From assembly GCA_026394175.1 (NCBI GenBank), contig JAPKYU010000403.1, forward strand, positions 1 through 38,200: DNA of 38,200 bases, in the 5' to 3' direction. Positions 8,984 through 18,531 of the stretch are shown here, piece after piece. The position numbers and the translations under genes were made by a program. Position 1 is the stretch's first letter; each line of letters starts with the position of its first letter. Below the pieces are notes generated by a model. That model searched no databases and was not told the origin of the DNA. It saw only the letters and a program-made list of their open reading frames with translations. The DNA comes from Acidobacteriota bacterium. Its GTDB lineage: Bacteria; Acidobacteriota; Terriglobia; JAJPHL01; JAPKYU01.

Positions 8984-9058
8984 TGCGGAGTGCGGAGTGC
9001 GGAATGCGGAGTGCGGAGTGCGCAGTGCCTCCTGCCTACTGCGTACTGCTTCTTGCCT
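8982..9058. repeat. Heptad array R4 (AGTGCGG words)
   Basis: Eleven words in unbroken register: AGTGCGG three times, AATGCGG, AGTGCGG, AGTGCGC, AGTGCCT, CCTGCCT, ACTGCGT, ACTGCTT, CTTGCCT. TGC keeps the same place in every word. The array starts inside the TAG stop codon of the HD-GYP gene. GCGCAGT and ACTGCGT can pair across the word change. Confidence 0.9.
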
Positions 9059-9063
9059 TGCAT

Positions 9064-9124
9064 TTTCCAATCCAAGAATGAGCCTGAAAGTGGGGAGCGT
9101 TTCCAATACAAATGAGCCTGAAAG
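9064..9124. repeat. Imperfect direct repeat containing AATGAGCCTGAAAG
   Basis: The 14-mer AATGAGCCTGAAAG occurs at 9077-9090 and 9111-9124, each preceded by TTTCCAAT-C/A-CAA, giving two tandem units of about 35 bases. No coding frame fits. Further down, 9140-9230 is G-rich with nothing recognised. Confidence 0.7.
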
Positions 9125-9230
9125 GGCGGAGGGCAAGCGCTCCAGGAGGAGCTCTCCTTTCTGGTAATCGGGGGGATGGGGGTGCAGGGGCAAGGGGGGC
9201 GGCACAGTTTCCGCCCATTGCACAGGTCTT

Positions 9231-9257
9231 AATCCGTGCAATCGGCGCAATCTGCGG
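9231..9257. repeat. Period-9 repeat (AATCCGTGC)
   Basis: Three exact-length words, AATCCGTGC, AATCGGCGC and AATCTGCGG, just before the stop codon of the DUF4340 gene. Confidence 0.7.
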
Positions 9258-9264
9258 CTCAGGG

Positions 9265-10584
9265 TCACTTCAGCTTGTTTATGGCTTCGCGGGCGGATTT
9301 GACCGAATCGGCGGAGACTTCGTAGATGGCGGGGTCGCCCTGGCGGCGGGCGTAGGCCTTGTCCCCGGCCTGGCCCACTTCCACGCTCTCTTTCAGCTTC
9401 TTGTCGTCCCACACCGCCTGGACCTTCAGCACCGGCTTGTCCAGGCCGTACGTGGCGGGTGGCGCGGCGGCCGGGTAGGAGCTGGCCCGGATGGCCTTCA
9501 GCTTATCGAGCATGTCGGTGACGTCGGAGGCGTTGATGGTCTTCTTCGGGTCGCTGCCCTTCCATTGCTCACCCTGCTTGTCGAGCGCCACGCGGGCCTC
9601 CGGCGTCACGGCCTCCACGCGCGACGCCAGCCAGGTATCCATGTCGAAGACGTCCTTGTTGCGGATGTCGGCGAGCGACTTGCCCAGTTGCGTGGCCAGG
9701 TCCGAGGAAACGGTAAAGATGCCGGCCTGGTCGGAGCTTTTCGCGTGGCGCTTGCCGTCCTTTTCCGCGCTGATGCGCAGCTCGTGCGTGCCCGCCGGAT
9801 CCTGCACCCGGAAGACAACCTCCGGCTTGTCCAGGCGGAACTTGGCCATTTCCTTGGCGGAGGCCTCTTCCGCCTCGATGGCCTGCATGCGGGCGTCGGC
9901 GGCGTTGCGCAGCAGGTCGCTGGCGGCCACCTGGTCGGCGCGCGCCTGCACCGGCGCCTCGATCTGCCAGCGGTCCTCGGACTTCGCCAGCTCGAACTTG
10001 CCCGATTTGTTCTCCACCCAGGCGCGGCTGGCGGCAGCCGTGTCGAACTTCAAAGCCGCTTTGTCGCGCAGGTCGAACAGTGACTTGGTGAAGTCGGATT
10101 TCAAGTAGCTGGCAATGGTGACGACGCGCGGGCGGCTGTCGGTCTTGGCGTAGACCGACGAGCCGGTGGGCGTGTCCTGGCCGAGCAGAAGCGCCTGCGC
10201 GGCGCCGGCCTTGGTTTTGAACTGGACCGTGGCCTGCGGCGGCTCCAGCCCGTAATCCTTCAGCGACGCCGGCTTCTCGTCGATGGTGTCGGTGACCGAG
10301 AGGCCGCCCAGCGCCGAGGCCATCGAGGACACGGTGGAATCGTCGGCGGCCATGGCGCGCGGCTCGACAAGTTTCCACTTGCCCCCCTCGCGCGCCAGCT
10401 TCACCCTCTCCCCGCTTTGCGGGGTCACGGTGATTTCCTGGATGTCCTCGGACTTGACGGAGAACAACTTCTCTTCGGGCTTGCTTTCCACCGGCGTCTT
10501 GCCGCCCTTCCGCTCGGTGAAATAAAGCGTCACCACGGCGGCGATCAACAACACCGCGGCAATCAACAGTCCACGAAACTTCAT
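9265..10584 (-). CDS. DUF4340 domain protein of the gliding-type ABC operon
   Basis: A protein of 439 residues with one N-terminal membrane anchor (LLIAAVLLIAAVVTLYFTE) and a long soluble region outside. Repeats of the form L(K/D)-YGL-(E/D)-(P/K)-P (KDYGLEPPQATV, ATYGLDKPVLKV) and EGGKWKLVEPRAMAADDSTV are typical of DUF4340. These proteins commonly follow GldA/GldF/GldG-type genes in Acidobacteria and other phyla; their biochemical role is not settled. It begins 85 bases after the broken GldG gene, with heptad array R5 in between. Confidence 0.85.
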   Translation of the reverse strand: MKFRGLLIAAVLLIAAVVTLYFTERKGGKTPVESKPEEKLFSVKSEDIQEITVTPQSGERVKLAREGGKWKLVEPRAMAADDSTVSSMASALGGLSVTDTIDEKPASLKDYGLEPPQATVQFKTKAGAAQALLLGQDTPTGSSVYAKTDSRPRVVTIASYLKSDFTKSLFDLRDKAALKFDTAAASRAWVENKSGKFELAKSEDRWQIEAPVQARADQVAASDLLRNAADARMQAIEAEEASAKEMAKFRLDKPEVVFRVQDPAGTHELRISAEKDGKRHAKSSDQAGIFTVSSDLATQLGKSLADIRNKDVFDMDTWLASRVEAVTPEARVALDKQGEQWKGSDPKKTINASDVTDMLDKLKAIRASSYPAAAPPATYGLDKPVLKVQAVWDDKKLKESVEVGQAGDKAYARRQGDPAIYEVSADSVKSAREAINKLK

Positions 10585-10590
10585 ATGGCT

Positions 10591-10666
10591 TAGCTATCAG
10601 CAATCAGCTCTCAGCTATCAGCTACCAACCAGGCTGGAGGCTGATAGCTGACGGCTGAGAGCTTGG
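10591..10666. repeat. Heptad array R5 (CAGCTAT words, inverted arms)
   Basis: Eleven words in one register: TAGCTAT, CAGCAAT, CAGCTCT, CAGCTAT, CAGCTAC, CAACCAG, GCTGGAG, GCTGATA, GCTGACG, GCTGAGA, GCTTGG. The left words (CAGCTAT) are complementary to the right ones (GCTGATA), so the array can fold back. It fills the gap between the GldG-like gene, whose stop is at 10669-10671, and the DUF4340 gene. Confidence 0.92.
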
Positions 10667-10668
10667 TT

Positions 10669-11777
10669 TTACCGGCGTTTCCACCACACGGCGACGCCGC
10701 TGAGCAGCATCAGCAGCGGCAACCCGACCACGCTCAGGAAGAACGCTCCAGCGCCACCTGCTTCATCTCCGGGGTGAACTTGGTGGCCCAGCTTTCCGCC
10801 GAGGTCTCGAACAAGGTCTCCACGGTGATGCCGGCCTTGGAGTCCTTGCCGGCGGCCACGCTGCGGGCAAAGGGCATGATGGTGGCCACCCGCGCCATCT
10901 CGCGGGTGATGGTGTGCGACTTGTACTCGGTGATGATGGGCATGGTCACGTCGGCGCCGAAAAGCTGGTTGACGGGGTTCAGGTCGATCACCAGGTCCTG
11001 CTTCAGCTCCACGCTCCAGGAGGCCAGCAGCTCGCCCAGCTTCTCGCCGGCACCGGGATCGAGCAGGAAGAGGGCCCGGCCTCCGCCCTCCACGTACTTG
11101 CGCAGGGCGTCCACCTCGGTCTGGACGTACTCGTTCTTGGGCCCGTCGATGACGGTGACGGTGCAGTCGGCCGGGACCTTGGGGTCGCGCAGCAGCGACA
11201 CGGTCTTGGTCTTGTAGGTGGAATCTTCCAGCGCCTTCTTGGCGCGGCTGAGGCCCCGGCGGTCGCTGTCTTCGATGCTGGCCTCGCCGTGCCCCTCGAC
11301 GAAGCAGACGTTCTTCTCGCCGCTCTTGACCAGCCGGATGAGCGCGGTGGTCACGCTCTCTTCGTCCAGCACGCTGACCTCCTGGCGGCGGTCGCCGGAG
11401 ACCAGGATGATCGAGCCATAGGACTTCACCTGCAGATCGCGGGCGATGGCCGGCTTGCGGTCCGGGTCGATGTACTCGACCGAGATCTTGGGCGACAGCC
11501 GGTCGTACATGTCCAGCAGGTCCTTGGCCCGGCCGAACTGGCGCTCGCGGTCGAAGCAGTAAATCTTCACGTTACGGTTCAGCCCGCGCACGATTTTCTT
11601 GGTCTGGTCCGAAAGGCTGTACTGCTTGTTGGCGGTCAGGTCCCAGCTCTTGCTGTGGCGGTTGACGGCCCAGTTGACCACCGCCAGCAGGGCCAGCACC
11701 ACCACGATGTAGGCCGCCAGGTAGAGGCCGTATTTGGTCTGCCGGGTCTTCAGCCAGGAAAAACTCGGTTTCTTCAT
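10669..11777 (-). pseudogene. GldG-like ABC auxiliary protein, internal deletion and frameshift
   Basis: The main frame (11777 to 10734) encodes 347 residues: a membrane helix (YGLYLAAYIVVVLALLAVVNWAV, about 16-38), then a GldG-type extracytoplasmic domain with DLTANKQYSLSDQTKK and VEYIDPDRKPAIA. It stops abruptly after TPEMKQVALERSS. In the next frame, 10743-10669 encodes FFLSVVGLPLLMLLSGVAVWWKRR, which looks like the C-terminal membrane anchor GldG-like proteins normally have. Family members I know run to about 480 residues or more, so some 100 or more codons appear missing at about 10740, with a frame change. This could be real decay or an assembly error. It begins right after the GldF gene. 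Confidence 0.7.
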
Positions 11778-11778
11778 G

Positions 11779-12546
11779 TCAGCTTCTCCAGCGCAGCGAT
11801 TCCAGGGAACGGTGCGTGAGGAACACTCCCAGGAAAATCACGCTCAGGTAATACACCACGTCGCGCAGGTCGATCACGCCCTTGGCGAAATTCTCGATGT
11901 GCGTCGTTACGGAAATGTAGCTGGCCACCTGTCCCACCGTGGTGCCGGAGTAGGAGCTCACCCAGTCGGCCACCCACAGCATCAGGAAGAGGCCGAAGGT
12001 CAGCGACCCGGCCACGATCTGGTTGCTGGTGAAGGTGGACAGCAGCATACCGAGGGAGAGGAAGGCGGTGCCCAGCAGCGCCAGGCCCAGCAGGCCGGCC
12101 AGCAGCGGCTTCCAGTCGGCGTTGCCGAAGAAAAACAGCAGCGACAGGTTGATCAGCGCCACCAGCAGGAGGCCGCCGAACAACAAGAAGGCGGCCAGCA
12201 GCTTGCCCAGCACCAGCTCCAGGTCGCGCACCGGCGAAGTCAGCAGCAGCTCGATGGTGCCGCTGCGCTTCTCCTCGGCGTACAGCCGCATGGTGATCAT
12301 GGGCACCAGGAACAGGCTGATCACGCTCAGGTTCAGCAGCAGCGGCCGGACCACGTACTCGTTGACGTTCATCGGCGTGCCGCGCCCGTACATCTCCATC
12401 TCCATGCCGCGCTGCACGAAGAAGGCCAGGGCGCTGTAAAAGAAGAAGCCGAAGATCACTCCGCCGATGGCCAGCACGATATAGGCGATCGGGGAGGTGA
12501 AATAGGTCTTCAATTCCTTGCGGGCGATGGTCAGGATGTTTCTCAT
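11779..12546 (-). CDS. ABC transporter permease, GldF type
   Basis: A protein of 255 residues with about six membrane helices: IAYIVLAIGGVIFGFFFYSAL near 19-39, LLLNLSVISLFLVPMITMRL, LLAAFLLFGGLLLVALINLSLLF, LLGLALLGTAFLSLGMLL, a helix around SLTFGLFLMLWVADWV, and VVYYLSVIFLGVFL. The motif RLYAEEKRSGTIELLLTSPV is characteristic of ABC-2 type permeases related to GldF. The start ATG overlaps the stop of the ATPase gene (ATGA). It should form the membrane pore with the GldA-like ATPase; in most phyla the exported substrate is unknown. Confidence 0.9.
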   Translation of the reverse strand: MRNILTIARKELKTYFTSPIAYIVLAIGGVIFGFFFYSALAFFVQRGMEMEMYGRGTPMNVNEYVVRPLLLNLSVISLFLVPMITMRLYAEEKRSGTIELLLTSPVRDLELVLGKLLAAFLLFGGLLLVALINLSLLFFFGNADWKPLLAGLLGLALLGTAFLSLGMLLSTFTSNQIVAGSLTFGLFLMLWVADWVSSYSGTTVGQVASYISVTTHIENFAKGVIDLRDVVYYLSVIFLGVFLTHRSLESLRWRS

Positions 12547-13532
12547 TGTACGGCCTCCTTCTGCTTGCCTTTTGGGGCGTCCTCAACGGGGGATGCTTCC
12601 TGCTCCTCGCGGGTCAACTGCAGGAAGATTTCTTCGAGGCTGAGGCCCATGGTGCGGAGCTCGAGCAGGGGCCAGCCGCCATGGACCACGGCGCGGGCCA
12701 GCTCGGCGCGCACGTCGCGGCCCTTGGCCACTTCAATCTCGAAGGCCGGGCGGCCGTCGGGCGGGCCGTGCGGCTTGACGGCCACCACGCCCGCCACCCG
12801 CTCCAGCTTCTCGCGCACCTGCTCGGCCGGGCCTTCGGCCTGCAGGTACACGGTGGCGTGGCCCTGCAGCCGCGCCGTCAGGTTTTCGGGGGTATCCACC
12901 GCCACCAGCCTGCCGGCGTTGATGATGATCACCCGCTGGCAGGTGGCCTGGACTTCGGAAAGGATGTGGCTGCTGAGAATGATGGTGTGGTCGCCGCCCA
13001 GGCCCTTGATGAGCCCGCGCGTCTCGATGATCTGCTTGGGATCGAGGCCGGCGGTGGGCTCGTCCAGCACCAGGATTTGCGGTTCGTGGATGATGGCCTG
13101 GGCCAGGCCCACGCGCTGCCGGTATCCTCTGGAGAGCCTGCCCAGCAGCGTGGTGCGCACCTCTTTCAGCGCGCATTTCTCGATCACGTCGCTGACGCGC
13201 GCCGCCAGTTTCTGTTTGACCACGCCCTTGATGCGTCCCACGAATGCCAGGTACTCGGCCACCCGCATTTCCGGGTACAGCGGCGGCAGCTCCGGCAGGT
13301 AGCCGGTGCGGCGTTTCACCTCCAGCGGCTGAGCGAGCACGTCGTAGCCCGCCACCCGCGCCGTGCCGCTGGTGGGCGGCAGAAAGCAGGTGAGCACGCG
13401 CATGGTGGTGGTTTTGCCGGCGCCGTTGGGCCCCAGAAAGCCAAGAATCTCGCCGCGCCCCGCACCAAAGGTGATGTTGTCCACGGCCAGGGTCCGGCCG
13501 TAGCGCTTGGAGAGTCCTTCAACTTGAATCAT
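12543..13532 (-). CDS. ABC transporter ATP-binding protein, GldA type
   Basis: A protein of 329 residues. The Walker A is GPNGAGKTT (K40), the signature segment is LSRGYRQRVGLAQAI, which is the form usual for this subfamily instead of LSGGQ, and Walker B is ILVLDEPTAGLDP followed by the H-loop in LSSHILSE. The C-terminal 110 residues form the accessory domain seen in GldA-type ATPases. First gene of a four-gene operon on this strand. Upstream, 13533-13828 separates it from the divergent TonB receptor. Confidence 0.92.
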   Translation of the reverse strand: MIQVEGLSKRYGRTLAVDNITFGAGRGEILGFLGPNGAGKTTTMRVLTCFLPPTSGTARVAGYDVLAQPLEVKRRTGYLPELPPLYPEMRVAEYLAFVGRIKGVVKQKLAARVSDVIEKCALKEVRTTLLGRLSRGYRQRVGLAQAIIHEPQILVLDEPTAGLDPKQIIETRGLIKGLGGDHTIILSSHILSEVQATCQRVIIINAGRLVAVDTPENLTARLQGHATVYLQAEGPAEQVREKLERVAGVVAVKPHGPPDGRPAFEIEVAKGRDVRAELARAVVHGGWPLLELRTMGLSLEEIFLQLTREEQEASPVEDAPKGKQKEAVQ

Positions 13533-13828
13533 TTCCCAATCGCCTTAATTGAATTGGCTTCCCCGTACTGATTCCCCGTCTGAATGGTTCGCCTGCAGCC
13601 TGATCCCGAAGAGTCTCGGGGCACCTTGGGAAAAGGGAAGCTGACGTTCCATGCTATTGGAAACCAACGACCGTGTAAAGAGTTGCGTGATTGCGGCTGG
13701 CGGCCGGCGGCTGGCCGGCGACTGCCGCAGCGCCTCGCCCGCTGCCCCGGCCGCGTGCGCCCGGTGAAACGCGCCTGGGCGAAAAGACGTTGTTTTTCTT
13801 CCCGCCACAAGGGCATACTGAGAACGCT

Positions 13829-16800
13829 ATGCGGAAGCGTGCATTCGCCTTTCTTGTGTTTTTTCCGGTCCTCCTCAACGCGCAGTCCTTCACCGCGTCG
13901 GTGCGCGGCTTGGTGACCGACCCGTCGCAGGCCGGGGTGCCCGGCGCGAAGGTGGCAGCCAGGGACGTGGACCGCAACACCGAGTTCACCACCACCACCG
14001 ATCAAGCCGGCCGCTACGTGCTGACGGCGCTGCCTCCGAGCCGGTACTCGCTGACCGTCGAAGCGACCGGGTTCAAGAAGTACGCGCACACGCCGTTCAT
14101 GCTGGCCGTCGATCAGCAGGCGCAAATCGACATCGGCCTGGCGGTGGGTTCCATGGCCGAGACCATTCAAGTGACGGCCGAGGCGCCGCTGCTGGAGTCG
14201 GTGTCTTCTTCGGTTGGGAAAGTGGTGGACAACCGCCGCATCGTCAACCTGCCGCTGAACAGCCGCAACGTGTACTCGCTGGTGTTCCTGACCCCCGGCG
14301 TGACGGGAACCGTGGGGTACAACTACGGCGAGATGCGGTACTCGGTGAACGGAGCGCGGTCGCGCATGCTGGACACGCTGATCGACGGCGCGCCGGCCTC
14401 CCACCCCACCGTGAACGGCGCCGGTGGCATTTCGGTTTTCCCCTCGGTGGACGCCATCGAGGAGTTCAAGGTGATGGGCTCGAATTTCCCGGCCGAGTTC
14501 GGGCGCAGCCAGGGCAGCGTGCTAAACGTCATCTTCAAATCGGGGAGCAATGCTTTTCATGGCAGCGTCTACGAGTTCCTTCGCAACTCGGCGCTGGATT
14601 CCTGGACCTTCTTCGGCAACGCGCAGAAGCAGATCCCGGATCAGAAACTGCCCAGCATGCGGCGCAGCCAATTCGGTGGAACGCTGAGCGGGCCGGTCCG
14701 GCGTGACAAGACCTTTTTCCTGGGATCGTTCGAGGGCCTGCGGGAAAGCAGTTACCGGGAAACGACCTTCTCGGTTCCGACCGAGTTGGAGCGGCGGGGC
14801 GATTTCTCGCAGACCTTCGCCAGCCCCGGCAACATGGTCCGCATTTACAACCCGTTTACTACACGGGCCAACCCCGCAGGCAGCGGCTATATCCGCGACC
14901 AGTTCCAGGGCAACGTGATTCCCTCGACGCTGTTCGATCCGGTCGCCGTCAATGTGGCCAGGTATTATCCGCAAGCGAATCGGCCGGGCGATCCTGTAAC
15001 GAAGCGGCAGAATTACTACAACACCGGCGCGCAGCAGAACACGATTAACCAGTTCGACGGCCGCATCGACCACAACATCTCGAGCACGCAGAGGTTCTTC
15101 GCGCGCTACTCGCACCGCAAGACGGGAGACATTCCTCCGATGTACTTCCCCAAGGAACTGGCGGTGGCCGAGGGGCGTATCATCCAGGAAGACCGGGTGC
15201 GGGGCGCGGTGGCCGACTACACCAACACCCTGAATCCCACCACGGTGCTGAGCGCGCGGCTGGGCTTTGCCCGCACCCTGTACGTCTATAGCAACCAGGC
15301 GCTGGGCTTTCTTCCCTCCAGCCTGGGCCTGCCGAAGGATATTGACACCGCCGCCGACCGGCTGATGTTTCCCGCATTCAGCGGGGCCATCCGGGACCTG
15401 GGTGGCGGCGACCACCGCTGGAACGCCTTCATGACTTACAGCCTGCTGGGCAGCCTGACGAAGGTGAAAGGGCCGCACACCATCAAGGTCGGCGGGGAAG
15501 GGCGCATGATCCGGGTGAATGTGTGGGAAGCGCGCAACGCCGCCAGCTTTAGCTTCGGCGCCGGCATGACCCAGGGTCCCAACCCGAGCGCCGCCAGCTC
15601 GACGGCCGGCAACGGACTGGCCTCCATGCTGCTGGGCACCGGCAGCAGCGGCGACCTGATCCAGGCCTGGAAGAACGTGGCCGCCCAGAGCTTCTACTTC
15701 GCCGGCTACGTGCAGGACGATTGGCGGGCGACGTCGAAGCTCACCTTTAACCTTGGCCTCCGCTATGACATCGACACGCCGCGCACCGAGCGGTACAACC
15801 GCATCAACTACTTCGACCCGCTGGTAGTGTCGCCGCTGGCCAAGCAGGTCCCGCAGTTTCCGGACTTGCGGGGCGGCCTGATCTTCGTGGGCGTCGATGG
15901 CAACAGCCGCTACCAGTACAAGACGGACCGCAACGACTGGGCGCCGCGGCTGGGCCTGGCTTACAAGGTTACGCCGAAGACGGTGGTCCGCGCCGGCTAT
16001 GGGCACGTCTTCGCGCTCTCCAGCCAGGCGGCCCAGGGAACCATCGGGCCGTTCGGCTTCCGCGTGCAGAATTCCTGGGTGACGTCATTGGACGGCATTA
16101 CCCCGTATAACCTACTGCGGAATCCATACCCGCAGGGCTTCCGGCCGCCGCCGGGCGCCGCCGACCGGCTGATGACCGCGGTGGGCGGTGACATCCAGGC
16201 CGTTATGTGGGACACACAGACCGTGGATAATCCGTTTTATGGGAAAGTCAACACGGGGGTGCTGGCGGCACAGCGGGTGAGCCGCGCGCAGTTGCTGCGA
16301 CCCTACCCGCAGTTCACTACCATCTTTCCGCTGTTCTCGGCCGGCTCCTCCTCGACCTACCACTCCATGCAAGCGACCGCCAGCAAGCGGCTGTCACGCG
16401 GCTTGCAATTTGAGGGTTCCTACACCTGGTCGAAGCTGATGGACAACGGCGAGAGCCACCAGGACAGTTACAACGTGGCCGCCAGCCGCTCGCTGTCGGA
16501 CCTGCACATCCCTCATCGTTTCGTGATGGGATACGTTTATGAGCTGCCGTTCGGGCGCGGCCGGCATTTCGGCAGCAGTACGTCGCGCCTGCTCGACCTG
16601 GCGCTCGGCGGCTGGCAGGTGAATGGCATCACCACGTTCCAGAGCGGCGGGGCGAACAGCATAGGGGCCAGCAACACGGCGGGCGTTTTCGGCCAGGCCA
16701 TCCGCGCCAACAACAACGGCAAGAGCGGCAAGCTGGAGGGGCCGGTACACGAGCGGTTGGGAGGCATCTACGCTTCCAGCAAGTACTTCGACACCACGGT

Positions 16801-17077
16801 ATTCAGCCAGCCGGCGCCGTTTACCTTCGGCAACATGACCACGCGGGTGAATGACATCCGCAGCGACGGCAGCCGCAATTTCGACGTTTCGCTGTTCAAG
16901 AACTTCAAGATCACCGAGCGGCTGTCGGCGCAGTTCCGGGCCGAGGCCCTGAACGCCTTCAATACGCCGCGCTTCAGCGGTCCCAACACCAGCGTGACGT
17001 CCAGTTCGTTCGGGATCATCACCGGCCAGGCCAATTCGCCGCGCCAGATCCAGTTCGGTCTGAAGCTCCTCTGGTAG
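13829..17077 (+). CDS. TonB-dependent receptor, Oar-like, with carboxypeptidase-regulatory domain
   Basis: A protein of 1082 residues from ATG 13829, where a signal peptide begins ([20 protein letters not shown]). Residues about 20-105 form a carboxypeptidase regulatory-like beta-sandwich ([23 protein letters not shown]). A plug domain follows ([20 protein letters not shown], then DGAPASHPT and [14 protein letters not shown]), then a long outer-membrane barrel ending in [10 protein letters not shown], with the usual C-terminal aromatic residue. Such receptors are expanded in Acidobacteria; many are thought to import oligosaccharides, but the ligand is not evident. No susD gene is next to it. 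Confidence 0.92.
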   Translation: MRKRAFAFLVFFPVLLNAQSFTASVRGLVTDPSQAGVPGAKVAARDVDRNTEFTTTTDQAGRYVLTALPPSRYSLTVEATGFKKYAHTPFMLAVDQQAQIDIGLAVGSMAETIQVTAEAPLLESVSSSVGKVVDNRRIVNLPLNSRNVYSLVFLTPGVTGTVGYNYGEMRYSVNGARSRMLDTLIDGAPASHPTVNGAGGISVFPSVDAIEEFKVMGSNFPAEFGRSQGSVLNVIFKSGSNAFHGSVYEFLRNSALDSWTFFGNAQKQIPDQKLPSMRRSQFGGTLSGPVRRDKTFFLGSFEGLRESSYRETTFSVPTELERRGDFSQTFASPGNMVRIYNPFTTRANPAGSGYIRDQFQGNVIPSTLFDPVAVNVARYYPQANRPGDPVTKRQNYYNTGAQQNTINQFDGRIDHNISSTQRFFARYSHRKTGDIPPMYFPKELAVAEGRIIQEDRVRGAVADYTNTLNPTTVLSARLGFARTLYVYSNQALGFLPSSLGLPKDIDTAADRLMFPAFSGAIRDLGGGDHRWNAFMTYSLLGSLTKVKGPHTIKVGGEGRMIRVNVWEARNAASFSFGAGMTQGPNPSAASSTAGNGLASMLLGTGSSGDLIQAWKNVAAQSFYFAGYVQDDWRATSKLTFNLGLRYDIDTPRTERYNRINYFDPLVVSPLAKQVPQFPDLRGGLIFVGVDGNSRYQYKTDRNDWAPRLGLAYKVTPKTVVRAGYGHVFALSSQAAQGTIGPFGFRVQNSWVTSLDGITPYNLLRNPYPQGFRPPPGAADRLMTAVGGDIQAVMWDTQTVDNPFYGKVNTGVLAAQRVSRAQLLRPYPQFTTIFPLFSAGSSSTYHSMQATASKRLSRGLQFEGSYTWSKLMDNGESHQDSYNVAASRSLSDLHIPHRFVMGYVYELPFGRGRHFGSSTSRLLDLALGGWQVNGITTFQSGGANSIGASNTAGVFGQAIRANNNGKSGKLEGPVHERLGGIYASSKYFDTTVFSQPAPFTFGNMTTRVNDIRSDGSRNFDVSLFKNFKITERLSAQFRAEALNAFNTPRFSGPNTSVTSSSFGIITGQANSPRQIQFGLKLLW

Positions 17078-17097
17078 CGCGCCTACAAAAGGCACCA

Positions 17098-17126
17098 AGA
17101 CGCGAAGAAGCGCTCTCTTCGCGTCT
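17098..17126. terminator. Two-way hairpin between converging genes
   Basis: AGACGCGAAGA (17098-17108), seven-base loop, TCTTCGCGTCT (17116-17126): a perfect 11-bp stem, with GGCAC/GTGCC able to extend it outside. It sits between the stops of the TonB receptor (17077) and the response regulator (17154). Confidence 0.6.
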
Positions 17127-17153
17127 TCCGGCCTTTGTGCCCTTGTGATCCAG

Positions 17154-18482
17154 CTAATGCCCGCCGGCGATGCCGTATTCCTTGAGGCGGTACTGGAGGG
17201 TGCGGACGCTGATGCCGAGCTGGCGGGCGGCCCTGGTGCGGCTTCCGTGGTTCATTTCCAGGGCTTCTTCGATAGCCCGCCGCTCGATGTCCTTGACACG
17301 CAGCGGGGGGCTTGACTCTGCCTGGGGCAGGGGCAGGTCTTCGGGTGCCACGTCGCCCTCAACCAGGATGGCGACCCGCTCCATCATGTTCTCCAGTTCG
17401 CGGACGTTGCCGGGCCAGGCATAGAAGAGCAGGCGGTCCAGCGCTGGCTGCGACAGGCGGGGCGCGGGCCGGCCCAAGCTAGCCGCGGCCCGCTCCAGGA
17501 AGAACCGCGCCAGCTCCGGGATGTCGGCGGGCCGCCGGCGCAGCGGCGGAATCTCCAGCGGGAAGGCGCTCAAACGATAGTACAAGTCCTGGCGGAATCT
17601 GCCCTCGGCCACCATCGCTTTCAGGTTGCGGTTGGTGGCGGCCACCACCCGCACGTCCGCCGTGATTTCCCGCCTGCCGCCCACCCGCTCGAAGCTCTTC
17701 TCCTGCAGCACGCGCAGCAGCTTGGCCTGCAGGCTGGCGTCGAGCTCGCCCACTTCGTCCAGAAACAGCGTCCCGCCGTGAGCGCGCTCGAAGCGGCCAA
17801 GATGCTGGGCCACCGCCCCGGTGAACGCTCCCTTTTCGTGGCCGAATAGCTCACTTTCAATCAAGGTGGGCGAGAGCGCGGCGCAATTGACGGCGACGAA
17901 AGCCCTGGCCGCGCGCGGGCTGTTGCTGTGGATGCAGCGGGCCACCAACTCCTTCCCGGTGCCGCTTTCCCCCTGGAGAAGCACGGTGGCATTGGTGGGG
18001 GCCACTTTACGAAGCATGGCCAACAGCTCGACCATGGCCGCGTCCCGGGCAATCATGCGGTCGCAGGCGAAGTGGGCCTGCTCGCGCTCGCGCAGCAGTT
18101 CGCGCTCCGCGGTGGCCTGGCGCTGCTCCAGCGTCCGGCGCACCACCAGGCGAAGCTCCTCGGGGCTGCTCAGCGGCTTGCCCAGGTAGTCAGCCGCCCC
18201 GAGCTTCATGGCCTCGACCGCCGAGGCTATAGTGCCGAAGGCGGTCAGCATGATCACCGGGGTTTCCGGGGCGTTCTCGCTGAGCCAGCGCAGCACCGCC
18301 AGCCCGTCTCCGTCCGGCAGCTTGAGGTCGGAAAGCACCAGGTGGAACTGGCGGGCGGCGGCCAGGCGCAGCGCCTCGCCCACTGTCCCAGCCGTCCGCA
18401 CCTGGTAACCGGCGCCGGTCAGGATGGTCTCCAGCAGCTTGCGAAAGCCGGGATCATCATCGACAACCAGTATCAGTTCCAT
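17154..18482 (-). CDS. NtrC-type sigma-54 response regulator
   Basis: A protein of 442 residues. It has a receiver domain (residues 1-120; D52 in VLSDLKLP is the phosphate acceptor), then an AAA+ domain of the bacterial enhancer-binding type with Walker A GESGTGKE, the sigma-54 contact loop GAFTGA, Walker B GGTLFLDEVGELD and an R-finger region. A Fis-type helix-turn-helix closes it (SRTRAARQLGISVRTLQYRLKEYG). It should activate RpoN-dependent promoters when phosphorylated by the kinase encoded just upstream. The gap to that kinase gene is filled by heptad array R6. Confidence 0.95.
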   Translation of the reverse strand: MELILVVDDDPGFRKLLETILTGAGYQVRTAGTVGEALRLAAARQFHLVLSDLKLPDGDGLAVLRWLSENAPETPVIMLTAFGTIASAVEAMKLGAADYLGKPLSSPEELRLVVRRTLEQRQATAERELLREREQAHFACDRMIARDAAMVELLAMLRKVAPTNATVLLQGESGTGKELVARCIHSNSPRAARAFVAVNCAALSPTLIESELFGHEKGAFTGAVAQHLGRFERAHGGTLFLDEVGELDASLQAKLLRVLQEKSFERVGGRREITADVRVVAATNRNLKAMVAEGRFRQDLYYRLSAFPLEIPPLRRRPADIPELARFFLERAAASLGRPAPRLSQPALDRLLFYAWPGNVRELENMMERVAILVEGDVAPEDLPLPQAESSPPLRVKDIERRAIEEALEMNHGSRTRAARQLGISVRTLQYRLKEYGIAGGH

Positions 18483-18531
18483 CGTTCAAGACTCAACGTT
18501 CAACGTTGCACCTGGAACGTTGAACGTGCTC
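18483..18531. repeat. Heptad array R6 (CGTTCAA words, perfect 12-bp hairpin)
   Basis: Seven words in register: CGTTCAA, GACTCAA, CGTTCAA, CGTTGCA, CCTGGAA, CGTTGAA, CGTGCTC. ACGTTCAACGTT (18496-18507) pairs perfectly with AACGTTGAACGT (18516-18527). The array starts at the base after the response regulator's start codon region and contains the kinase gene's last codons and its stop. Confidence 0.92.

Noticed and set aside
13790-13819. TTGTTT-N18-CATACT as the TonB receptor promoter
   Set aside because: The -10 would be only about ten bases before the start codon, leaving no room for a normal leader.
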